Source: DAOUAT01 sp964551735 (GTDB lineage: Bacteria; Chloroflexota; Anaerolineae; CG2-30-64-16). From it: 64,000 nucleotides of DNA. The DNA is taken from contig CAZKEF010000003.1 in NCBI GenBank assembly GCA_964551735.1, forward strand, positions 186,001 through 250,000, given 5' to 3'. A program made the position numbers and the translations under genes. This document shows, piece after piece, positions 1 to 9,113 of the stretch; position 1 is the first letter of the stretch; each line of letters begins with the position of its first letter. The notes below the pieces were generated by a model, which made no database searches, was not told the origin of the DNA, and was given only the letters and a program-made list of their open reading frames with translations.

Positions 1-102
1 TTTGGCGGTGACAAGGGAGCAGGGAGATATTACATCTATATCTACAGCGCAGGCAACTACAACAGCTCAACACCGTATGTTCTGCGCGCGATGTTTCCAT
101 AA
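1..102 (+). CDS. C-terminal end of a secreted PPC-like domain protein (partial)
   Basis: Only the last 33 codons are in the window, reading in frame from base 1 to a TAA at 100-102. The visible residues contain GRYYIYIYSAGNY followed by YVLRAMFP. This pattern closely parallels the C-terminus of the protein at 6766-7404 (GRYYVRVYSGDG, then YVLKVTFQ), a bacterial pre-peptidase C-terminal-like beta-sandwich. The gene is therefore probably a paralogue of that protein and probably secreted. It ends 19 bases before the first kinase, so the PPC-protein/kinase order may be part of a duplicated unit. The function is unknown, and the N-terminus cannot be judged. Confidence 0.6.
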   Translation, partial: FGGDKGAGRYYIYIYSAGNYNSSTPYVLRAMFP

Positions 103-121
103 GCTTTTGGGTGCGTGAGAG

Positions 122-1975
122 ATGACCGACCTGACCGGCAAGACCCTGGGAGGATACCGCATCCTGCGCGAGATCGGTCGCGGGGGGATGGCGGTCGTCT
201 ACGAGGCGTATCAGCCGTCCCTGAAACGCCGCGTGGCCATCAAAGTGCTGCCGCCGCAGATGGCCTTCGATGCCGCCTTCGTGGCCCGCTTGCTGCAGGA
301 AGCCCGGGCCGCGGCCCAGTTCAACCATCCCAACATCGTCACCATCCACGACGTGGGCGAGGCCGGTGGCCTGTATTTCATCGTGATGGAGAAGTTGGAC
401 GGCGAGCCGCTCAACGAGTTGATCCGCCGCACCGGCCGGATGGCGCCGGCGCGCGCGGCCAGGATCCTGGCCCAGATTGCCGCCGCGTTGGACTACGCAC
501 ACGCCCACGGCACGGTACACCGCGATATCAAGCCAGGAAACATTATCATCGGGCCGGGCGACCAGGCGACCCTGACCGATTTCGGCATCGCCCGCGCGGC
601 CGATAGCTCGCGCCTGACCCGCTCCGGGACGCTGATCGGGACGCCGGAGTACATGTCGCCGGAGCAGGCCTCAGGTCTCCCCGCCGGGCCGGCCAGTGAC
701 ATCTACTCCCTGGGGATCGTGTTCTATGAGATGCTGGCCGGCCGAGCCCCCTTCCGTGCGGACAGCACGCCAGCGCTGTTACACCAGCACGTGTATGCGC
801 AGCCCGCGTCGATACGGACACACGCGCCTGGAGTCTCGGCCGAGATGGATGCGGTGCTGGCCAGGACGCTGGCCAAGGAACCGGCCAAACGCTACCGCAC
901 GGCCGGGGATATGTCCCGTGCGCTGCAACAAGCTGCCGGCTCGGAAGTCCCCGCGGCGCGCAGCGACGATCCGACCCGGCTCTTGCCGGCCACGCCTGCT
1001 GGCCGCCGCAAGACGATCGCGCGGCCGATCTGGTACGGCGTAGCCGGCGTGGCGCTGGTGCTGGTGGTCGCGCTGCTGTGGCCGCGGTCGCCAACGCCAA
1101 CGCCCGCGCCTGTGTCGGCTGTCGTTGTCCAGGCTACCGCCACGCTGGCGAGTACGCACACGGTGGCTCCACCCTCCAGGACACCGGCTGCTTCGTCGCC
1201 GGGCGTAACACAAGTGACTGGGCGGCCGCAGGTCATCGCGCGGCACGCGATCAACGTCTATAGCGGGCCGCATGACTCCTACGGCAAGATAGGTCAAACC
1301 ACTGAAGGTCAAGTGCTGGACATCCTGGCAGTCACAGCCGATGGGGGGTGGTGGCGGGTGTGCTGTGTCGCGGGCGATCCGGTCTGGATCAGATCCGAGC
1401 TGGTGGCGTTAGTCGGGGATGCAGCCGGCGTACCCGTGGCAACCAGCGGGGTGCCTTCGGTTGCGCCGACCCTGACGCCCACCCGGCCGAGCCGGACAAC
1501 GGCGCCGCGGCCGGCTGCCCCGGTCACAGCAACACCGGTCCCGCGCCCCACGGCAACCGCCATCCCGCCCCCGGCGCCGCAGCCCCCGCCGCGACCCGCA
1601 TGCCGGGCGGAGAAATCGTTGCCGGCCGTCACTTTGCTCACGCCGATTAAGGACAAAACGTGCAATGGGCCGGTGCGCTTTACCTGGCAGTGGCAGGGAG
1701 GGCTCTTAGCTGGTGAGGCTTTTGAAGTCCATATCTGGGCGGAGCGGCAGCAGAATCGAGGGCCGGTAAAGCGGACGCGGTCAACCTCGGCTGTAGTTGA
1801 TATAAGGCAAGATGTGTTGTGGATCAATTGGAATGAGACCCCACACCGGTGGGAGATCGTTGTGGTTTGTGAGGCAACAGGCCGTTGGGTGACGCAGGAG
1901 TCGGAGCCCAGGTTGTTCTACTTTTGGCCTTTAGAACCCTTTGACGCCAACAATCCTGATGGGAACTGCAAATAG
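122..1975 (+). CDS. Membrane-anchored Pkn-type serine/threonine protein kinase with SH3b-like and C-terminal sensor domain
   Basis: The protein has 617 aa. An N-terminal cytoplasmic Hanks-type kinase domain (about residues 12-275) has a Gly-rich loop GRGGMAVVY, the ATP lysine K41, HRDIKPGN with catalytic D135, DFG at D153 and the P+1 element GTPEYMSPEQ. All canonical catalytic residues are present. One transmembrane helix follows at about 303-322. Outside it lie a Thr/Pro-rich linker, an SH3b-like stretch (INVYSGP...WWRV...VW) and a C-terminal domain of about 110 aa that is also found in the kinase at 2744-4675. The topology is that of a one-component receptor kinase sensing an envelope signal. 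The ligand is unknown. The ATG at 122 has only a weak purine-rich upstream region (GAGAG). It is followed by a LuxE-like pseudogene. Confidence 0.9.
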   Translation: MTDLTGKTLGGYRILREIGRGGMAVVYEAYQPSLKRRVAIKVLPPQMAFDAAFVARLLQEARAAAQFNHPNIVTIHDVGEAGGLYFIVMEKLDGEPLNELIRRTGRMAPARAARILAQIAAALDYAHAHGTVHRDIKPGNIIIGPGDQATLTDFGIARAADSSRLTRSGTLIGTPEYMSPEQASGLPAGPASDIYSLGIVFYEMLAGRAPFRADSTPALLHQHVYAQPASIRTHAPGVSAEMDAVLARTLAKEPAKRYRTAGDMSRALQQAAGSEVPAARSDDPTRLLPATPAGRRKTIARPIWYGVAGVALVLVVALLWPRSPTPTPAPVSAVVVQATATLASTHTVAPPSRTPAASSPGVTQVTGRPQVIARHAINVYSGPHDSYGKIGQTTEGQVLDILAVTADGGWWRVCCVAGDPVWIRSELVALVGDAAGVPVATSGVPSVAPTLTPTRPSRTTAPRPAAPVTATPVPRPTATAIPPPAPQPPPRPACRAEKSLPAVTLLTPIKDKTCNGPVRFTWQWQGGLLAGEAFEVHIWAERQQNRGPVKRTRSTSAVVDIRQDVLWINWNETPHRWEIVVVCEATGRWVTQESEPRLFYFWPLEPFDANNPDGNCK

Positions 1976-1992
1976 GGAGAGACATAATCACA

Positions 1993-2470
1993 TTGCCGGG
2001 TACAATCAGTTTCATTGAGTTGCCGTTTGGCGAGCGCCGTAGCCTCCTGTTGGTCGCGATCGGCCAGGCGCATACCTATCATTTCGAACGTAACGCTGCC
2101 TATCGGATGGCGGTCGCTGCGCGTGGCGTTGGGTCACGTTGTGCACCAACCGATTTCAGCCGCCTGTTGCGACCGGCCGCATTGACCTTCAAGAGCTACG
2201 CTGACCAGCTTGGGCCTTTTCCCTAGGACGATCCGCCCGCGCTCCTACGCTGGTTGAGTCAGCAGTTGTCGGCGCCGCTGGCGTCGGAGCGTTGGCCCGC
2301 GGTGCGCCAGCGCTATATGTCGTTGGAGGCGATGCTATGTGATATCTATCGAACGCATCTACGCGGATCTGGGTCTGTAAGATCGTGACCTCTACCAGCA
2401 TAGCCGGTCGCACAAGCGTTGTTGTGCGAAATCGGCTACAGTGGCCCTGATTATGATACTGTTCTCACCG
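1993..2470 (+). pseudogene. Decayed fragment of a LuxE-like gene (paralogue of 9114-10499)
   Basis: Translation from 1993 gives AAYRMAVAARGVG, then DFSRLLRPAALTFKSYADQLGPFP, ending at a TAG. This aligns with VYRQIVSARGIG and DDLPRLLRPTAQAFKSYIDLLGPFP of the intact gene at 9114. After the TAG the homology continues: DDPPALLRWLSQQLS matches the next residues, then the frame shifts at about 2340 into ERIYADLGL. Past a further disruption VTSTSIAGRTSVVVR matches LTSSGTSGRATIMVR. Homology fades near 2460. The fragment thus covers roughly the first 160 residues of the 461-aa protein, with a stop and at least one frameshift. It is not expressed as a functional enzyme. The following stretch to 2743 holds nothing I recognise except the ribosome binding site of the next kinase. 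Confidence 0.8.
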
Positions 2471-2743
2471 GATGGCACGAGACCGAGATGTGGTGTGCGG
2501 TTTAGCACTCGTCTTCATAATACCAGTGCAAACCCGTGCGGTTATGACTTGCACAGCCATGTCTGGCATTCAACACCTGATATAGGCTAGAATGCGTCGC
2601 TTTACCTAGACAGTCATATCTATGGCACGGCTTGTTGCCGCTAGACTCGGGACATCTTGGGCCGATGAGCACCATACCACAATCGAGTTCGACAAAGCAT
2701 CATCGCCTCTCGCAGGTGACGCAAGACGTGACAGGAGGACAGC

Positions 2744-4675
2744 ATGGCAGATCCTCTTCTTGGGCAGGAGCTAGGTGGTTATCGCATTGTGCGCCTACTA
2801 AAGCGCACCGGCATGTCTATGGTCTATTTGGCGCATGACGAAAAGCTACAACGCGATGTAGTCATCAAGATCATGTTACCGACCCACAGCGGCGATGAGA
2901 GCTTTGCTATACGGTTCCAGCAAGAGGCGCTCGCCACTGCTAGACTTGCGCACCCCAATATCGTGCATATCTACGACTTTGGTCAGCGCGAGGATCTATC
3001 CTACATGGTGATGGAGTATCTGCCAGGGGGGTCGCTGCACGACCGCCTGGTGGCTGCAGCGCGCGAAGGTCGTCACCTTGACCTGCCCCAGGTCACGGCG
3101 GTTGTCTGCCAGATTGCCCTGGCGCTTGATCATGCCCATCAGGCTGGAATTATCCATCGCGATGTCAAGCCAAGCAATATTCTGTTCGCCAGCGATGGCC
3201 GCCCCGTGCTAACCGATCTCGGTATCGCCAGAGCCCGAGAGGGCCCGCGCTTGACCAGGACCATGACCGCTGTTGGCACGCCTGAGTACATGTCTCCTGA
3301 GCAGAGTCGCGGTGATCCCGTAGACGGCCGTAGCGACATCTACTCGCTCGGCATACTTTTGTACGAGTTGGTGTGCGGCGCGTTGCCGTTCCAGGCGGAC
3401 ACCTCATGGGGATTGCTCTTCAAGCATATGTACGAGGCACCCCCGCCAATTCAGAACTTCAACCCTACGGTGTCCACTGCGCTGAGTTCGGTGGTCGAGA
3501 AAGCGATTGCCAAACGACCGGAAGATCGGTTTCAGACTGCGCGCGAGATGGGGGATGCGCTACAGCAAGCACTGAAATCGCCTTCCCGAAGGCTGTACCC
3601 GTTGCCGCCGATGCCTCAGCGAACGACTGCGCCACCCGGCGGCGGCAAGGTCGCGCCTCACTCCCAACGGTTCAGGCTCTCCGGGGCGACCTCAGCGTCG
3701 AATGTTACTCATGATGAGCCAACGCGGCTGATAGGTGAGGATATTGCACCCGTCGTGGTCGAACCACAGGGGGTGAGGCGAAGGTTGCGGCGTCCGCGCC
3801 TGTGGTGGATATCCGCCGCAGTGCTGGCTATGGTCGGCCTAGTGCTCATCTTCCGCTTCATTGATATTCTACCCCGCCCACAACCGAAAGAATTGATGAT
3901 GACGACACCCGACGCGACTGTACAAGCGACCGCGTCACCGCTCACACCCGCCACTGCAACGATCCGGCCGACAGCCACTGCGAGCCTAAAGCTGTCTGCA
4001 CCCATCCTTTCGCCGACGCCCCAAAGACCAACCACGAAGCCGCCTACTGCGACAGTAACGCGCGAGCGATTAATCTCGCCGACCACAACCTTAGTTCCGC
4101 CCATGCTGACTTCTCTGCCCCCAACAGTACTTATGACGGCAACCCAACCATTTCTCCGGCCTACTCCTGCCACGACCGTTGTGCCACGACTATCGCCAGT
4201 ACCTGGGGGAGGGGCATCAAGGCTCGTGCCAGTGAGCCCTACCGATAGCGCACGATTCACTAACGGCGAGAACGACGTGATCCGATTATCCTGGCAGAAC
4301 CAAGAGCCTTTGAGGCCGGGTGAGCAGTTCGTAGTTGTTATCCGCTTCGTTCACAACAATGAAACGTGGATAGACGATCAGTGGACAGACGCAACCAGCT
4401 TACAGGTCCCGGCCTATCTTCTGGATAACGCGACGTCTGATCGTTTCGAATGGCAGGTGCAAGTAGTACGAGAGGATCCCTCAGGTATGGAATTCGGAGG
4501 CAGTAGACGAAAAGGGGTCGTAGTAGGCGCCCCCAGTGCTGTCCGTCTGTTTTACTGGGTTAGGGGAGCTGTTCCCCCTGGCCCAGGCGATAATGGCAGT
4601 AGTCCAGAGCCACCGCCAACCTGGACACCTGACGGTGGGGTTGCACCTGCCCCTACGTGGACACCCAGCGGGTGA
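2744..4675 (+). CDS. Membrane-anchored Pkn-type Ser/Thr kinase with altered Gly-loop
   Basis: The protein has 643 aa with the same layout as the first kinase: kinase domain (about 13-280), basic/proline-rich juxtamembrane segment, transmembrane helix (about 353-375), Thr/Pro-rich spacer and a C-terminal extracytoplasmic domain related to that of 122-1975. K42, HRDVKPSN (D140) and GTPEYMSPEQ are present. The Gly-rich loop reads LLKRTGMSMVY, so the first glycines of GxGxxG are missing. The DFG motif is DLG (D158), a variant also found in active bacterial kinases. A strong SD (AGGAGG, 2733-2738) fixes the start. Its base composition is visibly less G+C-rich than flanking genes. It is likely a paralogue of the first kinase that has diverged or entered the genome separately. 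Activity is probable but unproven. Confidence 0.88.
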   Translation: MADPLLGQELGGYRIVRLLKRTGMSMVYLAHDEKLQRDVVIKIMLPTHSGDESFAIRFQQEALATARLAHPNIVHIYDFGQREDLSYMVMEYLPGGSLHDRLVAAAREGRHLDLPQVTAVVCQIALALDHAHQAGIIHRDVKPSNILFASDGRPVLTDLGIARAREGPRLTRTMTAVGTPEYMSPEQSRGDPVDGRSDIYSLGILLYELVCGALPFQADTSWGLLFKHMYEAPPPIQNFNPTVSTALSSVVEKAIAKRPEDRFQTAREMGDALQQALKSPSRRLYPLPPMPQRTTAPPGGGKVAPHSQRFRLSGATSASNVTHDEPTRLIGEDIAPVVVEPQGVRRRLRRPRLWWISAAVLAMVGLVLIFRFIDILPRPQPKELMMTTPDATVQATASPLTPATATIRPTATASLKLSAPILSPTPQRPTTKPPTATVTRERLISPTTTLVPPMLTSLPPTVLMTATQPFLRPTPATTVVPRLSPVPGGGASRLVPVSPTDSARFTNGENDVIRLSWQNQEPLRPGEQFVVVIRFVHNNETWIDDQWTDATSLQVPAYLLDNATSDRFEWQVQVVREDPSGMEFGGSRRKGVVVGAPSAVRLFYWVRGAVPPGPGDNGSSPEPPPTWTPDGGVAPAPTWTPSG

Positions 4676-4781
4676 TGTGGTTGGTCCTTTTACATTCGGC
4701 GACGCAGAGTCTTGGGGAATAATCCCGTGTCCAGCGGAGGGTTTGCTCTCCGGAAAAACTCAGAAACCGAGGAGGATGAAC

Positions 4782-6755
4782 ATGGAACGCAAACTGAAGC
4801 ATACTGTGGTTTTTGGCCTGCGCATTGCGACATGTGTGGTCATGATGCTTGCTATGGTCACATCTGTCGGCGCGGAGGTCAACCTGTTGGAACCCGGTGG
4901 AGTCACCAATCCCACAACTGTACTCTACCAGGGCTATGTAACGGTGGGAGATGTTGCCTACCAGGGCACAGGGTATTTCAAGTTCGCAATCGTGAGTGCA
5001 ACAGGTGCGACAACCTATTGGTCTAATAATAATAGCTCTACCGGTGGAAGTGAACCGACGGCCTATGTGACGCTGACCGTAAAGCGAGGTTACTTCACGG
5101 TCTTGCTGGGTGACACCAGCCTTCCGGGCATGACCCAGGCACTTGGCCCTGCAGTGTTCAGTGCGGCGGGTCGTTATCTACGTGTCTGGTTCGCCAGCGT
5201 ATCAGGTGGACCCTACACTCAGCTAAGTTTGATCCCCATTGCTGCGACCCCTTACGCTTTGAACGCTGAAACCTTGGATGGTCTGGACGGCGCCGCACTT
5301 CAACGTCTGGTGTCGGGTACCTGTGCGGCAGGTTCGGCAATTCGTGTGATTAATGCGGATGGCACAGTCAATTGTGAGACGGATGATAATACTACCTACG
5401 CTGCTGGGACGGGGTTGGCCCTTGCTGGTACTACCTTTGCTGCTGACACCGCCTATTTGCAGCGTCGTGTTGGTAGTACCTGTGCAGCAGGTTCGGCAAT
5501 TCGTGTGATCAACGCTGACGGGACTGTGGCCTGCCAGTCGGCCGGGCTAACGGCGCACACCCATTGGGGCGAAACCTGGTCCGGCACGAACCCTGGCCTG
5601 GTGTTGAATGGCTCGTCAACGACCGCTGCAACGCTGAAAGCCACGAACAACAACTCAAGCTCCTCTGTAGGACTTCAGGGCGAGACCGTTGCTGCCGATA
5701 CTTGTGCTTCCTCTTATGGTGTGAAAGGGGTGCAGGGTGGGGGTGGCAGTAATCCTTATTGTGATACGGTTGCAGTGATGGGCGAAGGTGCCACGCGCGG
5801 TGTGCTTGGCACAGGCTCGAGCTATGGCACTGCCGGTGTTAGTCTTGCCGATGGTGGCAATGGGCTTTTCGGCAGGTCAAACGGCAACACTGCAATGACA
5901 GCGGGGGTCTTTGGGTATTCTCCCAGTACAGCAGGAAATCTCACACTAGGGGTTTATGGGCGGTCTGATTCGGATGGCGGAGCTGGGGTCGTCGCACACA
6001 ATTACCTGGCTGGCTCTGGCCTAAGAGCACATTCGTGGAGTGGCAATCCGATCGAAGGCTGGTCCGGAGATCCGCCTGGCGGCACGCGCGTGTTCCGCGT
6101 TGACAACGCGGGCAATATGTACGCTAACGGCAGCAAAGCCGGTTTCGTGGTTGACATTGCGCGTAACGCAGATGCAGTGGCGCTGCTGCCCGGAGATGTG
6201 GTGGCGGTCACCGGTGTCTCCGATCCAGTGATGGGTCAGATCCCGGTGATGGAAGTCCGGCGTGCGACTGCCAGCGCGCCCATGGCGGTCGTCGGTGTCG
6301 TGGATCAGTTGTACGTCCACGAAGGTCAGCCGGAGGTAACCTCTGTCGAGTGCATGGAGCGGCTGGCCGCCGAAGAAATGGCTGCCGTTGAACAAGCAGT
6401 TGCGTCGCCGGGCGCGGTCACTGCTCCGAGCAGTTCGCTCGACACTGCGCCATTGTCGGCACCCGCGACTCAAGAACGCTCATCGGAGAGCTGTAAAGTC
6501 ATGGATGGACTAGTGGCCGCGGCGGGCATCGCGCCCGGGCAGTACCTCAGCGTGGTCACGCTGGGTGCATATAGGCAAATCAGGGTGGATGCCAGTTATG
6601 CCGCTATCCAGCCCGGTGATCTGCTCGTAGCGTCACCCAACCCAGGATACGCTATGAAAGCGGGCGCGCCCCAACCGGGCTCTATCATTGGGAAGGCCCT
6701 TGACGCATTGACTTCAGGAACAGGAATCATTCCTGTGCTCGTGACACTGCAATAG
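4782..6755 (+). CDS. Secreted tail-fibre/adhesin-like surface protein
   Basis: I place the start at ATG 4782, six bases after the SD CCGAGGAGG (4767-4775). The open frame extends further upstream but overlaps the preceding kinase. The resulting 657-aa protein begins with a Sec signal peptide ending near VTSVGA. Residues about 30-160 form a beta-rich domain (YQGYV, YFKFAIV, YFTVLLG, YLRVWF, TPYALNAETLDGLDG) seen in many bacterial fibre-like surface proteins. Two near-identical cysteine-containing repeats follow (TCAAGSAIRVINADGTV). The middle is rich in Gly/Ser and repeats of the GVxG type. The C-terminal region (GDVVAVTGV...AVVGVV) resembles domains found at the ends of phage tail or spore-coat fibres. 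It probably forms a secreted structural fibre. The next gene starts 10 bases downstream, suggesting an operon. Confidence 0.7.
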   Translation: MERKLKHTVVFGLRIATCVVMMLAMVTSVGAEVNLLEPGGVTNPTTVLYQGYVTVGDVAYQGTGYFKFAIVSATGATTYWSNNNSSTGGSEPTAYVTLTVKRGYFTVLLGDTSLPGMTQALGPAVFSAAGRYLRVWFASVSGGPYTQLSLIPIAATPYALNAETLDGLDGAALQRLVSGTCAAGSAIRVINADGTVNCETDDNTTYAAGTGLALAGTTFAADTAYLQRRVGSTCAAGSAIRVINADGTVACQSAGLTAHTHWGETWSGTNPGLVLNGSSTTAATLKATNNNSSSSVGLQGETVAADTCASSYGVKGVQGGGGSNPYCDTVAVMGEGATRGVLGTGSSYGTAGVSLADGGNGLFGRSNGNTAMTAGVFGYSPSTAGNLTLGVYGRSDSDGGAGVVAHNYLAGSGLRAHSWSGNPIEGWSGDPPGGTRVFRVDNAGNMYANGSKAGFVVDIARNADAVALLPGDVVAVTGVSDPVMGQIPVMEVRRATASAPMAVVGVVDQLYVHEGQPEVTSVECMERLAAEEMAAVEQAVASPGAVTAPSSSLDTAPLSAPATQERSSESCKVMDGLVAAAGIAPGQYLSVVTLGAYRQIRVDASYAAIQPGDLLVASPNPGYAMKAGAPQPGSIIGKALDALTSGTGIIPVLVTLQ

Positions 6756-6765
6756 GAGGTGGCAC

Positions 6766-7404
6766 ATGAGCAGCAAGAAGATCCTGGGGCCGCCGACCCT
6801 ATTCCTGTTGTTAGCGGTGTTGGCAGGTGGTGTGGCGCTTGCCGCAGGCACGCCAGCCATCGAGCGCTCCCTGATCGGTGGCGGAGGTCAAACTGCCATC
6901 GGCGGGAATACCATCGTTGAAAGCGTCCTGGGTCAGTCGAGCGCAGGAGAAAGCACAGGGGGTACAATCGCGGCTTGCTCTGGCTTCTGGTGCGGCGGTG
7001 CGCCGGGCCGCGTGCTGTTGCCACTCGTACTGCGTGCGGCTCCATCATGTGATGCATATGAACCAAACAATAGCCAGGCTAGCGCTTGGGGACCGCTAGT
7101 GTCAAATCAGTCCTACCAGGCTAAGTTGTGCTCCGGTGACTCTTATGATTACTATTACTTTGACACTAGCACTGCAAACACCGTGCAGATGCGCCTTCAA
7201 CTGCCAGCGTCGCTGGTTGGTCATGTCGCGATCTGGCTGAATGCATCCGATATGGCGGACTGTGGTACTGGCCCCGTTACATCACCCGATTACATACGTT
7301 CATGTTCAATCCCACGTCCCGGGCGGTACTATGTCCGGGTCTATTCAGGAGATGGCACTCACGATGACGCAAACTTTTATGTGCTTAAGGTAACATTTCA
7401 GTGA
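6766..7404 (+). CDS. Secreted PPC-domain protein
   Basis: The protein has 212 aa, an SD AGGAGG directly upstream and a start 10 bases after the fibre-like gene. The N-terminus is a signal peptide (hydrophobic LFLLLAVLAGGVALAAG). Residues 25-75 are a Gly/Ser-rich segment (IERSLIGGGGQTAIGG, GQSSAGES). A short motif RVLLPLVLR precedes the PPC-like domain, which opens with CDAYEPNNSQASA and ends with GRYYVRVYSGDG. The EPN(D/N) opening and GxYYVRVYS ending are typical of pre-peptidase C-terminal domains, which bind or shield in secreted enzymes. No catalytic domain is present, so it may be an accessory or structural partner of the fibre protein. An IS element lies immediately downstream. Confidence 0.75.
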   Translation: MSSKKILGPPTLFLLLAVLAGGVALAAGTPAIERSLIGGGGQTAIGGNTIVESVLGQSSAGESTGGTIAACSGFWCGGAPGRVLLPLVLRAAPSCDAYEPNNSQASAWGPLVSNQSYQAKLCSGDSYDYYYFDTSTANTVQMRLQLPASLVGHVAIWLNASDMADCGTGPVTSPDYIRSCSIPRPGRYYVRVYSGDGTHDDANFYVLKVTFQ

Positions 7405-7419
7405 GTCCAGAGGGAATGG

Positions 7420-9008
7420 TTAATTTGCTGGGACAGATAGGTTGACACTGTCTGGCGCTTTCCGAATTGAGGCGAGTTGCAAGCTGGCCAGCTCCTCCGC
7501 TGCAAGGCCGAAGACCTGGGCGAGCGCGTACTGTTTGACCGGTTGGCTGACCATGACGGGCTGTCCTGCGCACAACTGGTCCAGCGCCTGCGCCAGGGTG
7601 GGTGCGTCGGCGCCCCCCGCCAGTTGCAGCAGGGGGCTGCCGGCGCGTTGGCCGCGGCTGAAGCAGTGGTGATTCCAGACCAGTTGCAGCAAGGGCAAGA
7701 GCCAGGCTGGCATGCCGCGCTGCAAGGCGAGATAGGGCCGCAGCCAACTGTGCAAAGCCTCCGCCAGGCTGGACGCGCGCTGAAAGAAGCTCAAGGCGAC
7801 CCAGCAGGCCTGGACGGTGGCTTGCAGGTGGGCGGGGAAGCCGTCGCCGGGTGCCAACGCCTGCCGCTGGCGCCCGGCCCACAGGATCAGCGTTTCGGTG
7901 GCTGGGTCCAGGTGCTGGCGATACGACGCCAGCGTCTGTGCCAGCCCAGTCAAGGGTGCCAGCAGCGCCTCCAGGTGCTCGTGCAGTTGTTGGCCCAGCG
8001 AGTGGACCGCCGGCTCGGGCACGGTCGCCAGCAGGGCGAGCGCGGGTTCGATGGTGCTGCGCGCCGTCGTCACCGCCGCCAAGCCGCCGCGGTCATTGAA
8101 CGGTTCCAGGGCCTGCCGCACTTCGCGCAGCAGCCAGCCCAACTGAGCGTAGGTCTGCATGGTCTGGGCTTCCTGCGCCGTCGCTTCGGCCAACGGCCCG
8201 CTGACCTTCCGGCGGGGGCCGCGCCGGCGGTGGGCGGCGGGAGCCTCCTGGGCGGCCCGCCGCACCCGCGCGGCGAGCTGCATGGTCTGATAGGCCTGGC
8301 GCGCCAACCGCTGGCCGACCTGCCAGGCGTCAGCCAGCAGATGAAGCAGGTCGGGGCGTAATGGCACGGCCAAGTGCACCGCGGCGGCCCCGGCTCGGAT
8401 GCTCGTACCGCCATCGCTGGCCAGGTCTTGGAACTGGACGCCACGGGCTTGCAGGGCCCAGCAAGGCCCCCCCACGTCGTGGCATCACGGGCAGTGGCCG
8501 GCGCCAGGTTGAGCACCAGAAACGAGCGACCATCCACCACCGTCAGACAGGGCTGGCGGCCCTGAAAGATCTCGTCGGCCTCCGCCAGCACGGGCAGGGG
8601 CGGAGGCAAGGCGGCATTCGGGAGCGCAGCTTGGGTCCCGAGCGTCGTCAGCGTCTGGCTGATGTAGCCCACCGAACGCGGCGCGTGAAACAGCAGCGCA
8701 CGGCCCAGTTGAATGCCGCGCACGGAGCTGCGCTGGGTTGCCAGGATGGCAATCGTCCGCTGGAGGAACGCCGGATCGACCGTCAGCGTCGTGACAGCCG
8801 GCCGCGGCCCCGGCGTCTGCGACGCCAGCGCCGCCAGGAGCGCCGCCCGACCACAGCCGCGCAGCTCATACAGCCGCGTGCGGGAGATTTGGTACGCCGC
8901 GGCCAGCGCCGTGACGCGGCCCCAGCCGCGCGCTGCGCGCGGCCGCATTTCCAGCGTCAACTCCAGCCGAGTTGACAGAGCCAGCGTCGTGAGCTGATAC
9001 TGCGTCAT
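7420..9008 (-). pseudogene. Transposase split by a frameshift in a G-run
   Basis: The start is ATG at 9008, with SD AAGGAGG 5 bases upstream. Frame one encodes an N-terminal helix-turn-helix-like region (AAYQISRTRLYELRG), then ADEIFQGRQPCLTVVDGRSFLVL and RDATTWGG. At the run of seven G (minus strand, about 8465-8471) the frame is lost. The -1 frame continues ALQARGVQFQDLASDGG and about 330 further residues to a stop at 7420. The acidic residues in ADEIF, VVDG and ASDGG fit a DDE catalytic domain. One additional G would restore a single protein of about 530 aa. The shift may be decay, a homopolymer sequencing error or a programmed frameshift. I do not recognise the IS family with certainty. 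Confidence 0.7.
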
Positions 9009-9104
9009 GGGGGCCTCCTTGGAATGGACTGGGGTGCTGCCTTCTATCTCCATCCAAGTGTAGGTCCCCAGCAAACTGCGTGAGTTGTTAGAGCGTCAAC
9101 CTAT
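7437..9104. mobile_element. Insertion sequence (unclassified DDE-type), about 1.67 kb
   Basis: Short terminal inverted repeats are visible: ATAGGTTGAC at 7437-7446 and its complement GTCAACCTAT at 9095-9104, with partial similarity continuing a few bases. The element carries one transposase gene on the minus strand, whose last codons run out through the left end. I could not see a convincing target-site duplication, so the exact boundaries are uncertain. It separates the PPC-protein gene from the LuxE-like gene at 9114 and has probably replaced whatever promoter that gene had. Confidence 0.65.
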
Positions 9105-9113
9105 TCGTGAACC

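Noticed and set aside
1993..2226. 77-codon small gene
   Set aside because: It is the first open part of the LuxE-like pseudogene; homology continues past its stop in other frames.
4536..4781. Upstream extension of the fibre-protein gene
   Set aside because: It overlaps the kinase 2 coding end and would bury the signal peptide. SD and signal peptide support 4782.
8465..8471. Two separate transposase proteins (orfA/orfB)
   Set aside because: The second frame has no SD or proper start at the junction, and the two halves join into one domain with one added G, so a single shifted gene is simpler.
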